Origin: Bog-159 sp035308525
Lineage (GTDB): Bacteria; Acidobacteriota; Terriglobia; Bryobacterales; Bryobacteraceae
Length of the DNA stretch: 23,834 bases
Reading direction: 5' to 3'
NCBI GenBank assembly: GCA_035308525.1
Contig: DATGGM010000313.1
Coordinates: forward strand, 1-23,834
Shown here piece by piece: positions 1 through 6,841 of the stretch. Position 1 is the first letter of the stretch. Each line of letters begins with the position of its first letter. Both the position numbers and the translations under genes were made by a program. A model generated the notes under the pieces. That model searched no databases and was not told the origin of the DNA. It saw only the letters and a list, made by a program, of their open reading frames with translations.

Positions 1-1
1 C

Positions 2-853
2 GGATGGCTGGGGTCGTATGCCACACCGTCCGTTTACAAACCCGCCGGCGGGCCGGAGGAGATCGTGGTGGCCGGCGCCGTGGAACTGACCGGATACCAG
101 GCCCGCACGGGCGAGCGGTTGTGGTGGGCACGCGGCGTCACCATGGCTCCCGCGGCGCTGCCCCTGGTGGCCGGCGACTCGGTTTACACGTTGGAGACCA
201 CCACCGGCGAGGATGCTCCGCCGCCGTTTAGCTCTCTGCTGAAGCAGTACGACAAGAATAAGGACGGTAAGCTGCAACTCTCTGAGCTGGCTGGTGACAG
301 CCTCAGCGACAAGATCATGTACCGCATTGCCAAGTCCATCGACAAGAACACCGGCAACAACGATGGCGAGGTGACCGAGGAGGAATGGAAAAAGGCTTTC
401 GATTCGAGCGAGCCCAGCGGCGGCCTGGTGCGCACGCGGTTGAACGGCTCGGGCGACGTTACCAGGACGAACGTGCTGTGGCGCCATACGAAGGGGATGC
501 CGTACGTGCAGGCCGCGCTGCTCTACCAGGGCGTGCTGTATGTCGTCCGCACCGGCGGGATCGTCACGGTATTCGATCCGGAGACCGGCAAGGTGCTGCG
601 GGAGGCGCGCTTGAAGGACGCTCTCGGTGAATACTACGCCCAGCCCGTGGCAGGCGACGGCAAAGTCTACTTTGTCAGCGAGGAGGGCAAAATCAGCGTG
701 ATCAAAGCCGGCGCCGACTGGGAGATGCTTTCTTCAGGCGACGTGGAGGGATCCGTGATCGCCACACCCGCCATCGCGGACAGCCGCATCTACCTGCGCA
801 CGGATGAGAATTTGTATTGCTTCGGGACTGCCGCGCCGGCCGCTGGCAAGTAA
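2..853 (+). CDS. PQQ-like beta-propeller protein with EF-hands, 3' part
   Basis: The frame is open from the window edge, so the true start lies upstream; the GTG at 65 is internal and reads as Val in a continuing propeller blade. The visible part has propeller-type strands with the phrases YQARTGERLWW and VFDPETGKVLRE, typical of PQQ/BamB-like blades that bind no cofactor by themselves. Between two blades, at about 230-400, sits an insert with one canonical EF-hand loop (DKNKDGKLQLSE, 251-286). A second, degenerate acidic loop (from 341) carries about three extra residues. After the insert, blades resume up to the C-terminal LYCFG. The likely role is an exported, calcium-influenced propeller protein; the substrate is unknown. 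No signal peptide can be checked because the N-terminus is outside the window. The next gene is convergent, 194 bp away. Confidence 0.8.
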   Translation, partial: GWLGSYATPSVYKPAGGPEEIVVAGAVELTGYQARTGERLWWARGVTMAPAALPLVAGDSVYTLETTTGEDAPPPFSSLLKQYDKNKDGKLQLSELAGDSLSDKIMYRIAKSIDKNTGNNDGEVTEEEWKKAFDSSEPSGGLVRTRLNGSGDVTRTNVLWRHTKGMPYVQAALLYQGVLYVVRTGGIVTVFDPETGKVLREARLKDALGEYYAQPVAGDGKVYFVSEEGKISVIKAGADWEMLSSGDVEGSVIATPAIADSRIYLRTDENLYCFGTAAPAAGK

Positions 854-1047
854 ACTGGAGTGACGGCTTGATTGAGGTTGAACATCGCGATCTATCAGAA
901 CGAAAACAACGCGCGAAATCGAAGTTGCAATCTGATGCCTACGGTAGAGGATTTTTTGGCCGCTTTATGAAGCATGTTGGCCGCCAAATCTAAGATTGCC
1001 GCGGGCGGACCTTGGTGTAAGAAAGCAAGTCCTGATTGAGCGCGAGG
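854..1047. other. Convergent intergenic gap, nothing recognised
   Basis: This 194-bp gap separates the ends of the propeller gene and the E2 gene. It is less GC-rich than its flanks and includes a T-run (about 951-956) next to a repeated TTGGCCGC. I find no stable GC-rich hairpin followed by a T-run on either strand, and no ORF with a ribosome binding site. Confidence 0.4.
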
Positions 1048-2412
1048 TTACAGCACCTCTTCCGACCACCCCTCCAGCACTTCCTTCACCTTGGCCGTAA
1101 ACTGATCGCCCAGCGCACCGTCGATCAGCCGGTGGTCGAAGCTCAGAGACAGGTACATCACCGACCGGATGGCGATGGCGTCATCGATCACCACCGGCGC
1201 CTTCTCCACCGCGCCGACGCCCAGGATGGCCACTTGCGGCTGGTTGATGATGGGGGTCGCAATCACGCTGCCGAAGCTGCCGAAATTGGTGATGGAGAAT
1301 GTCCCACCCTGCACTTCATCGGGCTTGAGCTGGCGCGAGCGCGCGCGAGTGGCCAGGTCCACGATGGAGCGCTGCAAGCCCAGCACGTTCTTCTCGTCAG
1401 CCTGGCGGATCACCGGCACGATCAGCCCGTTTTCCAGGGCCACCGCGATGCCGATGTTGATTTCGTTGTGGTGGATGATGTTGTTGCCTTCAACGGAGGC
1501 GTTCAGCAGCGGGTACGTGCGCAGCCCGACTACCGTGGCGCGCACCACGAACGGAAGGTACGTGAGCGAGATACCATAGCGCGACTGGAAATCGGCCTTA
1601 TGGAGAGCACGCATGCGGGCGACCTTGGTGATATCCACCTTATGTATGGTGGTGACGTGAGCCGACGTGCGGCGGCTGGCGAGCATGTGCTCGGCGATCC
1701 GGATGCGCATGGTGCTCATCGGCTCGATGCGCGCTTTGGCCTGTACGGCGGCGGGCAGCGGCGGAAGGTCCTGCGGGGTGGGAGCCGGCGCCGCGGCTTG
1801 AACTGGCGCCGCGGCCTGCGCCGGCGGTGCCGGAGGCGCTTGGACGGAAGCAGGCGGAGCAGCCTGCTGCCGCGCGATGTAACCCTCCAGATCCTGCTTG
1901 GTGATGCGGCCGCTCGCGCCGGTGCCCTTCACCTTGCTGAGATCTATCGAATACTCGCGCGCCATGCGGCGCACCAGCGGTGATAATGGACCGGTAGCTT
2001 CGGCAGGTTCTTCGGCGGGCGGCGAATCGGGCGCGGCAGCCTGAGGTGCGGACGCGGCAACCGGCTCCGGCGCGGCAGCCTGAGGTTCGGGCGCGGCAGG
2101 AGGTGGAGGCGGTGGTGGGGCAGCCGCGGGTTCAGCCTGCGCCGCGGGTTGTGCCGCGGCGGGCTGCGGGGCCCCGCCGCCCTCATCGATCCGCGCCACG
2201 ACGGTGCTGATGCCGACCGTCTTGCCCTCTTCCACCAGCACCTCCGATAGCGTCCCGGCAGCCGGCGACGGAATCTCGGTATCCACCTTGTCGGTCGAGA
2301 TCTCGAAGAGCGGTTCGTCCCGCTCCACGTGGTCGCCTGCCTTCTTCAGCCACCTGGTCAGCGTCCCTTCCACGATGCTTTCGCCCATCTGGGGCATCAC
2401 TACGTCGGTCAT
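1048..2412 (-). CDS. Dihydrolipoamide acyltransferase, E2 of a 2-oxoacid dehydrogenase
   Basis: This is the core E2 subunit, which takes the acyl group from E1 on a swinging lipoyl arm and transfers it to CoA in the cytoplasm. Domains in order: an N-terminal lipoyl domain (about 1-77) with the acceptor lysine K42 in STDKVD; an Ala/Pro-rich linker; a peripheral-subunit-binding domain (about 144-180, PLVRRMAREY to ITKQDLEGY); a second flexible linker; and the catalytic acyltransferase domain, ending with SFDHRLIDG (H427, D431). At 454 aa it fits a one-lipoyl E2. The lipoyl domain resembles the oxoglutarate (succinyltransferase) type, but branched-chain or pyruvate E2 is not excluded, so no symbol is given. 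The start has a good SD (AGAGG overlapping the lipB stop region) 12 nt after lipB. It is the last gene of the lpdA-lipB-E2 operon; no E1 gene is visible. Confidence 0.93.
   Translation of the reverse strand: MTDVVMPQMGESIVEGTLTRWLKKAGDHVERDEPLFEISTDKVDTEIPSPAAGTLSEVLVEEGKTVGISTVVARIDEGGGAPQPAAAQPAAQAEPAAAPPPPPPPAAPEPQAAAPEPVAASAPQAAAPDSPPAEEPAEATGPLSPLVRRMAREYSIDLSKVKGTGASGRITKQDLEGYIARQQAAPPASVQAPPAPPAQAAAPVQAAAPAPTPQDLPPLPAAVQAKARIEPMSTMRIRIAEHMLASRRTSAHVTTIHKVDITKVARMRALHKADFQSRYGISLTYLPFVVRATVVGLRTYPLLNASVEGNNIIHHNEINIGIAVALENGLIVPVIRQADEKNVLGLQRSIVDLATRARSRQLKPDEVQGGTFSITNFGSFGSVIATPIINQPQVAILGVGAVEKAPVVIDDAIAIRSVMYLSLSFDHRLIDGALGDQFTAKVKEVLEGWSEEVL
2031..2086. repeat. Direct repeat in the E2 linker coding region
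   Basis: The 17-bp string GCGCGGCAGCCTGAGGT occurs at 2031-2047 and again at 2070-2086, exactly 39 bp (13 codons) apart and in frame. On the coding strand both encode PQAAAP in the Ala/Pro-rich linker. This looks like slippage or duplication within a flexible linker. Confidence 0.8.
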
Positions 2413-2424
2413 GTGTATTCCTCT

Positions 2425-3087
2425 CTAGCAGCAGGCGGCCACGCCCGCTCGAATCATCTGGCGTTCAAATATCCGTCCGAAATGCGCCGCCAGGCGCTCG
2501 GCAACTTCTTCCCAAGCAGCGTTAGAACCAAGTTGCGCCATGGACGCCACAGGTTTAGCCAGCCCGCACGGAACAATGTACTGGAAATAGCGCAGGTCGG
2601 TCGCCACGTTAAGCGCGAAACCGTGCGAGGTCACCCAACGGCTGATGTGCACGCCGATGGCCGCGATTTTGCACCCGGCTACCCACACTCCGGTGAGCCG
2701 CGGGATGCGGCCGGCGTGAATGCCGAAATCCTCCAGCGTGTCGATCAGCACCTGCTCGATGGCCCGCACATAGGCGCCTACGTCGCGCTTCCACTCGCGC
2801 AAATCCACGATCGGATAGCCCACCATCTGCCCGGGCCCATGATAGGTGATGTCGCCGCCGCGGTCCGTTGGATGAAACGCCACACCCGCGCGCGCCAGGA
2901 TTTCCCGGCTGGCCAGCAGGTTCTCAGGATGGCCGTTGCGTCCCAAGGTGATGGTGTGCGGATGTTCCAGCAAAACGAGCTGGTCCGGGATTTCTCCGGT
3001 CTTGCGCCGGGCCACCAGTTGCTGCTGCCATTCGAACGCGCGCCCGTACTCCATGCTGCCTGGTTGCCGCCACTCGCACCTAAGCAT
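2425..3087 (-). CDS. lipB: Octanoyl-[ACP]:protein N-octanoyltransferase
   Basis: LipB moves octanoate from acyl carrier protein to the lipoyl-domain lysine of E2 or GcvH, the first step of lipoate assembly; LipA then adds sulfur. The 220-aa length is normal. Family motifs are all present: LGRNGHPEN (48-56), the substrate-pocket motif RGGDITYHGPGQ (77-88), the catalytic lysine region GCKIAAIGVHI with K140, SHGFALNV, and the catalytic cysteine C174 in IVPCG. It starts inside the end of lpdA, with an 8-nt overlap and no strong SD, so it is probably translationally coupled. It ends 12 nt before the E2 gene, whose lipoyl domain is a likely substrate. Residues beyond 205 look non-conserved and end in CC. 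Confidence 0.95.
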   Translation of the reverse strand: MLRCEWRQPGSMEYGRAFEWQQQLVARRKTGEIPDQLVLLEHPHTITLGRNGHPENLLASREILARAGVAFHPTDRGGDITYHGPGQMVGYPIVDLREWKRDVGAYVRAIEQVLIDTLEDFGIHAGRIPRLTGVWVAGCKIAAIGVHISRWVTSHGFALNVATDLRYFQYIVPCGLAKPVASMAQLGSNAAWEEVAERLAAHFGRIFERQMIRAGVAACC

Positions 3088-4483
3088 TGATGGCCAGGCC
3101 GTAAACGGCGTTGAAGCCTTCCCCCATCATCTCGCTGAGCGTGGGATGCGGGTGGATGGTGTGCATGATGGTTTCCACGGTGGCTTCCGCTTCCATGGCC
3201 GCCACGGCTTCCGCGATCAGCTCGAAGGCCTCCGGGCCGATAATGTGCACACCCAGAATCTCGCCCAGCTTCTCGTCGGCCACCACTTTGATAAATCCGC
3301 CGTGGCTATCCAGAATGCTGGCCCGGCTATTGCCCGCAAAGGGAAACTTGCCCACTTTCACCTGGTGGCCTTCGGCACGCGCCTGCGCTTCCGTCATACC
3401 CACGCTGCCGATGCCCGGCTCGGTGTACGTGCAGCCCGGGATGCGGTTGCGATTGATCGGCACGGCCGGCTTACCCGCGGCATGCGCCACCGCCACCATG
3501 CCCTCCATGGTGGCCACATGCGCCAGTTGCGGCGTGCCCGCCACTACGTCGCCGATGGCGTATACACCCGGCTCACCGGTCTGCTGATACGGATTCACTT
3601 TGACGAAGCCCCGGTCCAGCTCCACGCGCGTTTTTTCCAGGCCGATGTTCTCCGTGTTCGGTTTGCGGCCCACCGCCACCAGCAGTTTCTCGGCCTCCAC
3701 CTCTTCGGTCTTGCCGCCGGCGAGCGTGACGGTCAGCTGCACGCCCTTCCCGCCCTTCCGCACGTTAGCCACCATCGCGCCGGTCTCCACCCTGATGCCC
3801 GATTTGCGGAACGCGCGATCCAGCTCCTTGGAGACCTCTTCGTCCTCCACCGGCACAACCCGGGGGAGCATTTCGAACACGGCCACCTCAGTGCCAAAAC
3901 GGTTGAAGATGGAGGCGAACTCCACGCCCACAGCGCCGGCGCCGATAATGGCCAGCGACTTCGGCACCGCGGTCAGGTTCAGAATCTCGATGTTGGTCAG
4001 GATCAGGTCGGGGTCGGGCTGCAGTCCCGGCAGCATGCGCGCTTCCGACCCGGTGGCTATGATAATGTTCCGCGCCTCCAGGGTCTGGGCGCCTTGCACG
4101 CCCTCCACCTCGATGCGCCCGCCGCCCAACAGCCGCGCGTAGCCCTTGATCCATTCGACCTTGTTCTTGCGCAGCAATCCTTCCACGCCTTTGGAGTGCT
4201 TGTTGACGATGCGGTTCTTCTTCTCGATGACCTTCGGATAATCGAGCACCGGGTTCTGACACTGGATGCCGTCGGCCTCCGGATTCAGGAAATGGTCCCA
4301 GACGTCGGCTGTATGCAGCAGCGCCTTTGTTGGAACGCAGCCCACCAGCAGGCACGTCCCACCTAATCGGGGCTGCTTCTCGATGAGCGCGGTCTTGAGG
4401 CCGTATTGGCCGGCGCGAATGGCGGCCGAATAACCGCCGGGGCCGCTGCCGATAACGATCAGATCGTAAGACACTTTTTCCAT
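3080..4483 (-). CDS. lpdA: Dihydrolipoyl dehydrogenase (E3)
   Basis: This FAD enzyme reoxidises the dihydrolipoyl arm of 2-oxoacid dehydrogenases or the glycine cleavage system and passes electrons to NAD+. The N-terminal dinucleotide site is VIGSGPGGYSAAI (10-22). The redox pair is C44/C49 in GGTCLLVGCVPTKA. A second nucleotide-binding fingerprint, IGAGAVGVEFAS, lies in mid-protein. An FAD-contact motif YAIGDV is present, and the C-terminal catalytic dyad is H446/E451 in HPHPTLSE. At 467 aa it has the standard length. The ATG at 4481-4483 follows an AGGGG SD about 9 nt upstream. It is the first gene of the operon with lipB and E2, and is divergent from the POTRA gene with only 25 bp between the two start codons. 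Confidence 0.95.
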   Translation of the reverse strand: MEKVSYDLIVIGSGPGGYSAAIRAGQYGLKTALIEKQPRLGGTCLLVGCVPTKALLHTADVWDHFLNPEADGIQCQNPVLDYPKVIEKKNRIVNKHSKGVEGLLRKNKVEWIKGYARLLGGGRIEVEGVQGAQTLEARNIIIATGSEARMLPGLQPDPDLILTNIEILNLTAVPKSLAIIGAGAVGVEFASIFNRFGTEVAVFEMLPRVVPVEDEEVSKELDRAFRKSGIRVETGAMVANVRKGGKGVQLTVTLAGGKTEEVEAEKLLVAVGRKPNTENIGLEKTRVELDRGFVKVNPYQQTGEPGVYAIGDVVAGTPQLAHVATMEGMVAVAHAAGKPAVPINRNRIPGCTYTEPGIGSVGMTEAQARAEGHQVKVGKFPFAGNSRASILDSHGGFIKVVADEKLGEILGVHIIGPEAFELIAEAVAAMEAEATVETIMHTIHPHPTLSEMMGEGFNAVYGLAINA

Positions 4484-4496
4484 TCTACATCGCCCC

Positions 4497-4502
4497 TACA
4501 AT
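4497..4502 (+). promoter_or_regulatory. Candidate -10 box for a leaderless POTRA-gene transcript
   Basis: TACAAT lies 6 nt before the ATG at 4509 and no SD is present, so transcription would begin at or next to the start codon. No convincing -35 is seen; it would lie inside lpdA. Confidence 0.4.
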
Positions 4503-4508
4503 AAAGAT

Positions 4509-5858
4509 ATGATTTGGCTTCTGCTATTAGTGATGTGCGGCTGGGGCGCCGGGATTCCGGCCGCCTACGGGCAGACCAGCCGCGCGAAGAAGTCCACCAC
4601 CAAGCCGGCGGCGCGTCCGGACAAGTGGCCCGTCCAAAGCCTGAAGGTCGAGGGAAATCATAACTACACGCAGGCGCAGATACTGGCTGTGGCTGCTTTG
4701 AAGGTCGGGCAACTGGCCGGCAAGCCGGATTTTGAAGCGGCGCGCGACCGGCTGGTGGCCACCGGCTCCTTCGAAACCGTGGGATATAAATTCGCGCCCA
4801 GCGGCGACCAGAACGGTTACGCGGCTTCGTTCCAGGTAGTGGAAGTCAGTCCTGCCTATCCGATCCGCTTCGAGAGCCTGGGGATACCCGACCAGGACCT
4901 CACCGGCTACCTGCGCGGCAAGGATCCCATGTTTGCGCCGCGCCTGGCCGCCACTAAACAAGTGATCGACCGCTACAAGCAATGGGTTCAGGAGTGCGTG
5001 ACCGCGCATGGCGGCAAGGACCAGGTGATCGCCAAGGTCACCGCGATAGCGCCCAATGAATTCGCGATTATGTTCCGGCCCGCGCGCTCGGAGCCATCCG
5101 TAGCCGAGGTGTCGTTCGAAGGCAACCAGGCAGTCCCCACCAGCGCGCTGCAGAACGCCATTGGAGAGGTCGCGGTGGGCGCCCCGTACAAAGAGGATAC
5201 TTTCCGCCAATACCTGGACTCCGCCGTCCGTCCGCTCTACGACGCGCGCGGCCGGGTGCGTGTGGCATTCACCAAGGTGACGGTGGAGAAAGCCACCGAT
5301 GTGCAGGGCCTGGCCGTGAAGGTAGTGGTGGATGAAGGCGGCACCTACAACCTGGGCGACGTGCGCATCGAGGGCGCGCCGCACTTCGAGCCCGCCCGGC
5401 TGCTGAAGGCAGCCAAGTTCAAGATCGGCGACCTGGCCGACTTCGGCCCCATCGGTGAAGGCGTCGATCGCATCAAGAAGACGTTGGCGCACCAGGGCTA
5501 CATGCGCAACGACGTGCAAATCGTGCGTCAGATCGACGATGCCAAGAAAACCGTGAACCTGGTTCTTAAGATCGATGAAGGCGAGCAATTCCTTTTCGGG
5601 ACGCTGCGCATTGCAGGACTCGATCTCAATGGCGAGTCGGCCATCCGCAAGATGTGGACGCACAAAGAAAGCACTCCATACAACCCCGAGTATCCGGACT
5701 ACTTCCTCCAGCGGGTGCGCGAGGAGGGGCTCTTCGACAACCTGGGCGAAACCCGCTCGGAAACCAAGATCAACGACAAGACCCACCTCGTGGACGTGAC
5801 GCTGTATTTCAAGTACGCTCCTCCGGTAAAGAAGAAGGAGCCGGATAAGCCGTTCTGA
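4509..5858 (+). CDS. Secreted POTRA-only protein, BamA-like without barrel
   Basis: The 449-aa protein starts with a signal peptide (MIWLLLLVMC then a hydrophobic run, likely cut after AYG at about 21). A basic linker follows, then five consecutive units that read as POTRA domains: about 41-113 (SLKVEGNHNYTQAQIL), 117-191, 197-277 (VSFEGNQAVPTSAL), 279-357 (VRIEGAPHFEPARLL) and 358-435 (LRIAGLDLNGESAI). Five POTRAs is the number in BamA, but the chain stops after the last strand with a short basic tail (VKKKEPDKPF). There is no 16-strand beta-barrel. No frameshift is seen: the downstream gene is convergent and starts a different protein. The likely place is the periplasm, in envelope protein assembly or as a partner of an Omp85 protein; this role is inferred. 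The first two units are weaker calls than the last three. Confidence 0.8.
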   Translation: MIWLLLLVMCGWGAGIPAAYGQTSRAKKSTTKPAARPDKWPVQSLKVEGNHNYTQAQILAVAALKVGQLAGKPDFEAARDRLVATGSFETVGYKFAPSGDQNGYAASFQVVEVSPAYPIRFESLGIPDQDLTGYLRGKDPMFAPRLAATKQVIDRYKQWVQECVTAHGGKDQVIAKVTAIAPNEFAIMFRPARSEPSVAEVSFEGNQAVPTSALQNAIGEVAVGAPYKEDTFRQYLDSAVRPLYDARGRVRVAFTKVTVEKATDVQGLAVKVVVDEGGTYNLGDVRIEGAPHFEPARLLKAAKFKIGDLADFGPIGEGVDRIKKTLAHQGYMRNDVQIVRQIDDAKKTVNLVLKIDEGEQFLFGTLRIAGLDLNGESAIRKMWTHKESTPYNPEYPDYFLQRVREEGLFDNLGETRSETKINDKTHLVDVTLYFKYAPPVKKKEPDKPF

Positions 5859-5871
5859 CGGTGCGCCGGCT

Positions 5872-6618
5872 CTACGCCCCCAGCTTCCACAAGATCTGGC
5901 GGAGCATCCCCCGCACTACCGGCGCATCGCGCGCGGTCAGATTGAGCCGGCGCACCAAACGCCGTACCTTAACCTTGGTGGACGCCTCCGTCAGCGGCTT
6001 GCTGTAACCGCTGCGCTCCAACGCCTCCACCAGCAGTGCCGTGATCTGCTCCGCGTCCGCCGCGCCGGCGGCCTTTAACTCTTCGGTACGTCCGATAGCT
6101 GCTCGCGAATCGCGCGCCAGCTCGTACAGGCACACGGCGACGGCCTGGCCCAGGTTCATTGAGCGATCCACGTCCACCGTGGGAATGCGCATGAGCCAGT
6201 GGCAATGACTCATATCTTCGTTCGACAGGCCGAACTTCTCCGAGCCGAACAGAAGCGCGACCTGCCCTGCCGCCAGCCGGCTTCGTATCATCCGCGCGCC
6301 CGATTCCAGGCGGCGTAGCGTGTGTTGCAGCTCGCGATGGCCCACCGAAGTAGTACCCACCACCAGTTCGCAATCCGCCACCGCGTCCGCAACGCGGATG
6401 AACTCTTCGGCCGCGGCCAGCACTGGCGCGGCGTGCACCGCCGAGCGCGCTTCGCGGAACGCCACCTCGTACGGATTCACCACGCGCAGCCGCGTGAAGC
6501 CGAAGTTGGCCATGGCGCGCGCCGCTGCGCCGATGTTCAGCGGGTTGCGTGGCGCGACCAGTACCACGCGCAGCCTGTCCCTGGGGGAAAAATTTGCGTT
6601 GGAGGCATCTCGATGCAT
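5872..6618 (-). CDS. TrmJ-like SPOUT 2'-O-methyltransferase
   Basis: This SpoU/TrmH-family RNA methyltransferase of 248 aa is closest in motifs to TrmJ, which 2'-O-methylates position 32 of tRNA anticodon loops using SAM. Motif 1 is APRNPLNIGAAARAMANFGF with N28 and R34. Motif 2 is LLFGSEKFGLSNEDM, and motif 3, part of the SAM-binding knot, is RSMNLGQAVAVCLYEL. The C-terminal basic helical tail (VKVRRLVRRLNL) is typical of TrmJ-type proteins. The ATG at 6616-6618 has an A-rich upstream stretch but no real SD. Its end is convergent with the POTRA gene, 13 bp apart. A TATATAT element at 6649-6655 could serve both this gene and the divergent small unit. Confidence 0.9.
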   Translation of the reverse strand: MHRDASNANFSPRDRLRVVLVAPRNPLNIGAAARAMANFGFTRLRVVNPYEVAFREARSAVHAAPVLAAAEEFIRVADAVADCELVVGTTSVGHRELQHTLRRLESGARMIRSRLAAGQVALLFGSEKFGLSNEDMSHCHWLMRIPTVDVDRSMNLGQAVAVCLYELARDSRAAIGRTEELKAAGAADAEQITALLVEALERSGYSKPLTEASTKVKVRRLVRRLNLTARDAPVVRGMLRQILWKLGA

Positions 6619-6625
6619 TTTTTTC

Positions 6626-6654
6626 TTGACTTTCGTCGCGAAGAACCTTATATA
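6626..6654 (+). promoter_or_regulatory. Strong sigma70-like promoter of the small Lys-rich unit
   Basis: The -35 TTGACT (6626-6631) is followed by exactly 17 bp and then the -10 TATATA (6649-6654). The expected start of transcription is about 6661. This is the best complete -35/-10 pair seen in the window. The -10 is self-complementary, so it may also work toward the trmJ-like gene on the other strand. Confidence 0.7.
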
Positions 6655-6663
6655 TGAATCACA

Positions 6664-6683
6664 TTGCGATTTTCGAATCGCAA
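6664..6683 (+). promoter_or_regulatory. Leader hairpin upstream of the Lys-rich ORF
   Basis: This is a perfect 8-bp inverted repeat, TTGCGATT / AATCGCAA, with a TTCG loop, at or just after the predicted transcription start. It may stabilise the 5' end of the short transcript or be a regulator site. The SD lies 12 nt downstream and outside the stem. Confidence 0.6.
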
Positions 6684-6710
6684 AATTTGATGTTTAGGGA
6701 GAATCAATCG

Positions 6711-6773
6711 ATGAAGAGCGCAACCAAAAAGGCAGCCCCCAAGAAAAAGGCGCCTGCAAAAAAGAAGAAGTAG
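6711..6773 (+). CDS. 20-aa lysine-rich peptide
   Basis: The tiny ORF runs ATG to TAG with an AGGGAG SD (6696-6701) at 9-nt spacing. Ten of its 20 residues are lysine and the rest are mostly Ala and Pro, with the core KKAAPKKKAPA. This composition resembles the C-terminal tails of histone H1-like bacterial DNA-binding proteins. It has its own promoter, a leader hairpin and a strong terminator, which makes chance unlikely. Possible roles are nucleic-acid or polyphosphate binding, or the transcript may act mainly as a small RNA. A second basic small protein at 11320-11478 shares the string KKAAPK. No function can be assigned. Confidence 0.65.
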   Translation: MKSATKKAAPKKKAPAKKKK

Positions 6774-6816
6774 CATGGGCGCCCTACAAAGGGCGTAGAT
6801 CAGGTTTGAACCAATA

Positions 6817-6841
6817 GGCCCCGATTCGTCGGGGCCTTTTT
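6817..6841 (+). terminator. Rho-independent terminator after the Lys-rich ORF
   Basis: A perfect 8-bp GC-rich stem, GGCCCCGA / TCGGGGCC, with a TTCG loop is followed by TTTTTCATTTT. It fits a terminator on the + strand only. The T-run overlaps the last codon of the convergent methyltransferase gene. A weaker 5-bp hairpin (CGCCC / GGGCG, 6780-6795) lies just upstream. Confidence 0.9.

Noticed and set aside
2936..4366. Long + strand frame opposite lpdA
   Set aside because: Low-complexity His/Arg-rich translation with no motif; the minus strand encodes intact E3.
4527..5786. Long minus-strand frame opposite the POTRA gene
   Set aside because: No start signal or domain; the plus strand has a signal peptide and repeated POTRA units.
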